A stretch of 64,000 nt of DNA from Paraliobacillus sp044383835 (GTDB lineage Bacteria; Bacillota; Bacilli; Bacillales; Amphibacillaceae). A program made the position numbers and the translations under genes. Under the pieces are notes generated by a model, which was given only the letters and a program-made list of their open reading frames with translations, was not told the origin of the DNA and did not search any database. Below, piece after piece: positions 60,314-64,000 of the stretch; position 1 is the stretch's first letter, and every line of letters begins with the position of its first letter. The stretch covers positions 186,001 through 250,000 of the forward strand of contig NZ_JBISEP010000001.1 of the NCBI RefSeq assembly GCF_044383835.1. Direction: 5' to 3'.

Positions 60314-61093
60314 TTAATTTGATTTGATTCGTTGTAACTCCACAAGGAACTTATTATTTAGTACTTTGATATAAGTTCCTTTCATACCAAGTGATCTAGA
60401 TTCTATCACACCTGCACTTTCTAATTTCCTTAAGGCATTAACGATAACCGAACGAGTAATACCTACACGATCTGCAATTTTACTTGCTACAAGTAAACCT
60501 TCATTACCATCTAATTCTTCAAATATATGTTCAATCGCCTCTAATTCACTATATGAAAGTGAACTTATTGCCATTTGCACAACCGCTTTGCTTCGTGCTT
60601 CTGTCTCAATTTCTTCTGTTTTTTCATGTAAAATCTCCATACCAACTACAGTTGCACCATATTCAGCAAGTAAAAGGTCATCATTGTTAAAACTATCAGT
60701 TAAACGACTTAATATTAAAGTCCCAAGTCTTTCTCCCCCACCTATGATAGGCACAAGCGTCGTTAGCCCACTTTTAAATAGTTCACGATTTTCTATAGGA
60801 AAGGCAGTGTACTTACTGTCAATATCAATATTCGAAGTAGTTTCATTAATATTAAACAAGCTATCTGTATACTCCTCTGGAAACTGCCTGTCTTCTAACA
60901 TAGCTTTCATTCTCGCGTTTTCAATTTGCTGATTAATGGCAAATCCTAATAACTTTCCCCTTCTACTCACAACAAAAATATTTGCAGTAATTATATCTCT
61001 TAATGTAGCTGCCATCTCATTAAAGTTTACTGATTTCCCTGTTGTCTTCTGTAATATCGAATTGATTTTTCTAGCGCGATCTAATAGTTCCAT
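60314..61093 (-). CDS. codY: Global transcriptional repressor CodY
   Basis: CodY senses GTP and branched-chain amino acids and represses nutrient-limitation, competence and motility genes in Bacillus. The N-terminal GAF domain (MELLDRARKINSILQKTTGKSVNFNEMA ...) binds the amino acids. The C-terminal winged helix-turn-helix (VASKIADRVGITRSVIVNALRKLESAGVIESRSLGMKGTYIKVLN) begins near residue 200. Length is 259 residues, as in B. subtilis. It is the last gene after hslU in the codV-type operon. Confidence 0.98.
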   Translation of the reverse strand: MELLDRARKINSILQKTTGKSVNFNEMAATLRDIITANIFVVSRRGKLLGFAINQQIENARMKAMLEDRQFPEEYTDSLFNINETTSNIDIDSKYTAFPIENRELFKSGLTTLVPIIGGGERLGTLILSRLTDSFNNDDLLLAEYGATVVGMEILHEKTEEIETEARSKAVVQMAISSLSYSELEAIEHIFEELDGNEGLLVASKIADRVGITRSVIVNALRKLESAGVIESRSLGMKGTYIKVLNNKFLVELQRIKSN

Positions 61094-61163
61094 TGTGCTC
61101 CTCCGTTCTCATTTAAGTTAAAATGATTTTCAATGTTGCTGTTGTTTAACTATATTAATTATC

Positions 61164-62564
61164 TTAAAGGATATATTGACTTAAATCTTTATCCTTAACA
61201 ATTTTACCCAGTTTGTCTTCTACATAACCTTTAGTTATTTCAATTGTTGGCATTGTTACATCTGACGCTTCAAATGATAAATCTTCTAATAACTTCTCCA
61301 AAATGGTATGAAGTCTTCTGGCACCAATATTATCAGTTTCTTGATTTACTTCATAAGCAACTTTTGCAATATTTGTAATAGCTTCATCAGTAAACACTAC
61401 TTCAATGTCTTCTGTTTTTAAAAGTGCTTGATATTGCTTTAACAATGCATTAGATGGCTCTATTAAAATACGTTTGAAATCATTAATTGATAACTTTTCT
61501 AGCTCTACCCTTATCGGAAATCTACCTTGTAGCTCAGGAATTAAATCAGAAGGTTTAGCCATATGAAAGGCACCTGCAGCTATAAATAGAATGTGATCTG
61601 TTTTCACTGGACCATACTTTGTCACAATCGTCGATCCTTCAATAATCGGTAAAATATCACGTTGCACCCCTTCACGAGACACATCCGCTGATTGCTCTGA
61701 CTTACCCGCAACTTTATCAATTTCATCAATAAAAATAATACCTGATTGCTCAACCTTATCTAAGGCGACTTGAGTTACCTCATCCATATCAATTAATTTT
61801 TGTGCCTCTTGATGGATTAATACTTGCCTTGCTGCTTTTACAGGTAATTTTCTTTTATGTTTTTTCTTTGGCATGAATGCCCCTAGCGCATCTTGCATAT
61901 TCATCCCCATTTGTTCTATTCCCGAACCTTGTAGCATATCAAACATATTAGCTGATTGTTCTTCAACCTCAACCGTAACTATTGTATCCTCTAGCTCCCC
62001 TGATGCTAATTGTTGAGCAATTTGTTTGCGCTTAGTTTGAATTTCTTGGTTTACTTCAGCAGATTTTTCTTCTGTTTCTTCTGATGTCTGCTCATTATTA
62101 AAAAGCATTTCAAATGGGTTCTTGACTTGAGTTTGTTGTTTTTTTGCAATTGGAACAATTAGCTTGATTAAGCGATCATTTGCATGCTTTCTCGCTCGTT
62201 CTTGCACTTGTGACATTTTTTGTTCTTTCACCATTCTAATCGATGTCTCTACCAAATCACGCACCATTGACTCTACATCTCTACCTACGTATCCAACTTC
62301 AGTGAATTTTGTTGCTTCTACTTTTAAGAAAGGGGCACCAACTAGTTTGGCTAAACGTCTTGCTATTTCAGTTTTACCTACACCTGTTGGACCAATCATT
62401 AAAATATTTTTTGGTACTATTTCATCCTTTATACTATCGTCCAATTTTGAACGACGATAGCGATTTCTCAAAGCTACTGCCACTGACTTTTTCGCTTGCT
62501 TTTGACCAATAATAAAACGATCTAATTCTGCGACAATTTGTTTAGGTGACATACCTACATCCAC
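61164..62564 (-). CDS. hslU: HslU (ClpY) unfoldase ATPase
   Basis: HslU is the AAA+ ring that unfolds substrates for the HslV peptidase. It has the N-terminal MSPKQIVAELDRFIIGQKQAKKSVAVALRNRYRR, Walker A GPTGVGKTEIARRLA near residue 60, an acidic I domain, Walker B GIIFIDEIDK near 255, and the sensor-2 region GARRLHTILEKLLEDLSFEA. Length is 466 residues. The start is a GTG 8 nt behind AAGGAGG; the ATG at 62552 is too far from it. Confidence 0.97.
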   Translation of the reverse strand: MDVGMSPKQIVAELDRFIIGQKQAKKSVAVALRNRYRRSKLDDSIKDEIVPKNILMIGPTGVGKTEIARRLAKLVGAPFLKVEATKFTEVGYVGRDVESMVRDLVETSIRMVKEQKMSQVQERARKHANDRLIKLIVPIAKKQQTQVKNPFEMLFNNEQTSEETEEKSAEVNQEIQTKRKQIAQQLASGELEDTIVTVEVEEQSANMFDMLQGSGIEQMGMNMQDALGAFMPKKKHKRKLPVKAARQVLIHQEAQKLIDMDEVTQVALDKVEQSGIIFIDEIDKVAGKSEQSADVSREGVQRDILPIIEGSTIVTKYGPVKTDHILFIAAGAFHMAKPSDLIPELQGRFPIRVELEKLSINDFKRILIEPSNALLKQYQALLKTEDIEVVFTDEAITNIAKVAYEVNQETDNIGARRLHTILEKLLEDLSFEASDVTMPTIEITKGYVEDKLGKIVKDKDLSQYIL

Positions 62565-62582
62565 CTATAAAACCTCCTTAAA

Positions 62583-63128
62583 CTAATCAATAACTTCTAA
62601 TGTTATTTGATCGTTCGTATAGACACAAATTTCACCAGCAATCTCCAAAGCTGATTGTGCAATTTCTTTCGCGGATTTATCACCACTATAGCGCTTCAAC
62701 GCTCTGCCTGCCGCTAACGCATAATTCCCACCCGAACCAATGGCTAAGATACCGTCATCAGGCTCAATTACTTCCCCTGTTCCGGATACTAGAAGTAATG
62801 TCTCTTTATTCATCACAATCAACATTGCTTCTAATTTTCGTAACACTTTATCACTTCGCCATTCTTTAGCTAATTCGACTGATGATCGTTGCAAGTTTCC
62901 ATTAAAAGTATCTAGTTTCGCCTCGAATTTTTCAAAAAGTGTAAAAGCATCGGCAACAGATCCAGCAAAACCGGCTAATACTTGGCCTTTAAATAATTTA
63001 CGAACTTTCCTTGCAGTATGTTTCATAACGACCGCATTTCCCATCGTCACTTGACCATCACCACTCATCGCACATTGACCGTTATGTTGGACTGCAAAAA
63101 TCGTTGTTGCATGAAACTCATTACTCAT
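62583..63128 (-). CDS. hslV: HslV (ClpQ) peptidase
   Basis: HslV is the proteasome-like peptidase partner of HslU. The 181-residue protein begins MSNEFHATTIFAVQHNGQCAMSGDGQVTMG. It keeps the core GFAGSVADAFTLFEKFE and ends GEICVYTNDQITLEVID. In B. subtilis ClpQ the N-terminal serine of the short leader is the reported nucleophile instead of threonine. Here a serine is likewise residue 2, but the leader is one residue longer. It lies between xerC and hslU with 9- and 18-bp gaps. Confidence 0.97.
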   Translation of the reverse strand: MSNEFHATTIFAVQHNGQCAMSGDGQVTMGNAVVMKHTARKVRKLFKGQVLAGFAGSVADAFTLFEKFEAKLDTFNGNLQRSSVELAKEWRSDKVLRKLEAMLIVMNKETLLLVSGTGEVIEPDDGILAIGSGGNYALAAGRALKRYSGDKSAKEIAQSALEIAGEICVYTNDQITLEVID

Positions 63129-63137
63129 CCTATCACC

Positions 63138-64000
63138 TCAATTTCTTTTTGCTCTTGGATGACTATCCATATAAATATGACGTAAACGATCCGTTGTTAC
63201 ATGTGTATAAATTTGTGTAGATGAAAGGTGTTCATGTCCAAGTAGTTCTTGAACACTTCGAAGATCAGCACCTGCATTTAACATATGTGTGGCGAATGAA
63301 TGTCGTAATTTATGTGGGTGTAGTTTAATTGTAAGAGCTGCATCTTCTACCATTTTATTTAAAATTAACCGAATTCCTCTTGATGTAATCGGTCTTCCCC
63401 TTGCATTTAAAAAAACTTTATCTGTGCTTAATTTAGATTTATCTAATAATTTCTTTCTTCCGTCTTCCATGTAATCGGTTAACGCCTTAGCAGCGAAACT
63501 GCCAAATGGAACATACCTTTCTTTTCGACCTTTTCCTAATACTAAAATCGTTTGTAAATCTGAATCAATTGCATTTAGCGTAAGATTAGCGCATTCACTT
63601 ACACGCACTCCCGTAGCATACATCACCTCTAAAATCGCTTGATTTCGTTGACCTAATGGTGTAGAGAGGTCATTAATTAAAAAAAGCTTTTCTAATTCTT
63701 CTTCATATAGAAAATTTGGAAGACGAGATTTATCTTTTGGTAACACAAGTTGCATAAACGGATTATCAGTAACTACATTTTCTCTTTCTAGGTAGGTATA
63801 AAAACTCCTTAAACTAGAGATTTTCCGAGAAACACTAGATCTTGCAAGTGATTTATTATATAAAGTAGTCAAATATAATCGAACCGTTTGATGTGTTACA
63901 TGATGTAAATGCGCGATCCCTTCCGCATATAAAAATTGATAAAATAAATCAATATCTTTTTTGTAGAAATCTATCGTATAATTTGATGCATTTTTTTCTA
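63138..64000 (-). CDS. xerC: Tyrosine recombinase XerC/CodV (5' end outside window)
   Basis: XerC resolves chromosome dimers at dif with XerD. The frame is open to the window edge, where EKNASNYTIDFYKKDIDLFYQF is the start of the N-terminal DNA-binding domain, so only about 15-20 residues are missing. The catalytic set is complete: Arg in TGVRVSE, Lys in GKGRKER, HKLRH, the His in LLGHEHLSS and the nucleophile Tyr in IYTHV. It is the first gene seen of the xerC-hslV-hslU-codY operon. Confidence 0.95.
   Translation of the reverse strand, partial: EKNASNYTIDFYKKDIDLFYQFLYAEGIAHLHHVTHQTVRLYLTTLYNKSLARSSVSRKISSLRSFYTYLERENVVTDNPFMQLVLPKDKSRLPNFLYEEELEKLFLINDLSTPLGQRNQAILEVMYATGVRVSECANLTLNAIDSDLQTILVLGKGRKERYVPFGSFAAKALTDYMEDGRKKLLDKSKLSTDKVFLNARGRPITSRGIRLILNKMVEDAALTIKLHPHKLRHSFATHMLNAGADLRSVQELLGHEHLSSTQIYTHVTTDRLRHIYMDSHPRAKRN

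Noticed and set aside
60127..60327. A 66-residue hydrophobic plus-strand frame in the codY-flgB gap
   Set aside because: Phe/Leu-rich because the DNA is T-rich; it runs through the codY terminator and into the end of codY, and no ribosome site precedes it.

Overview
The window comes from an AT-rich, endospore-forming, flagellated member of the Bacillaceae. Gene order follows the Bacillus subtilis codV-to-tepA region almost gene for gene. The spore genes dpaA/dpaB, a good sigma-K promoter, sigD, swrB and a FapA-like gene beside sigD fit a halotolerant lineage of the Oceanobacillus/Virgibacillus/Gracilibacillus type. The genus is inference; the family is well supported. Every convincing protein gene lies on the minus strand, so transcription runs from position 64000 towards 1. 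No tRNA, rRNA, insertion sequence, prophage or CRISPR array was seen.

In transcription order, 64000-60314 holds xerC (5' end outside the window), hslV, hslU and codY, closed by a strong terminator. A 419-bp gap follows. The fla/che operon then runs about 28.7 kb without a clear internal terminator: flgB flgC fliE fliF fliG fliH fliI fliJ motE fliK flgD, a TIGR02530-type gene, flgE flbD fliL fliM fliY cheY fliO fliP fliQ fliR flhB flhA flhF flhG cheB cheA cheW cheC cheD sigD, a fapA-like gene, an unrecognised 98-residue gene and swrB. It encodes the basal body, export gate, hook, C-ring, chemotaxis core and the sigma factor for late flagellar genes.

From 31160 to 21985 come rpsB-tsf, pyrH-frr, uppS-cdsA and rseP-proS, with polC after them (translation, ribosome recycling, undecaprenyl and phospholipid synthesis, intramembrane proteolysis, replication). 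A 916-bp gene-free stretch lies between frr and uppS, and dxr is absent from its usual place between cdsA and rseP. From 17205 to 7452 lies the rimP-nusA-rnpM-ylxQ-infB-ylxP-rbfA-truB-ribF-rpsO-pnp cluster of translation and RNA metabolism. Finally mlpA, ymxH, dpaA-dpaB, asd-dapG-dapA and a 3'-truncated tepA link peptidase functions, dipicolinate synthesis and the diaminopimelate/lysine pathway.

I found no obviously new multi-gene system; this is conserved core genome. The most interesting signals are non-coding: a GC-rich two-hairpin element before flgE, a hairpin separating an SD-like sequence from the flbD start, structured leaders before rpsB, rpsO and pnp, competing hairpins between rpsB and tsf, an unexplained structured segment between frr and uppS, and a clean sigma-K promoter before dpaA. 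Several start codons were moved from the longest open frame to one with a better-placed ribosome binding site; each case is explained.
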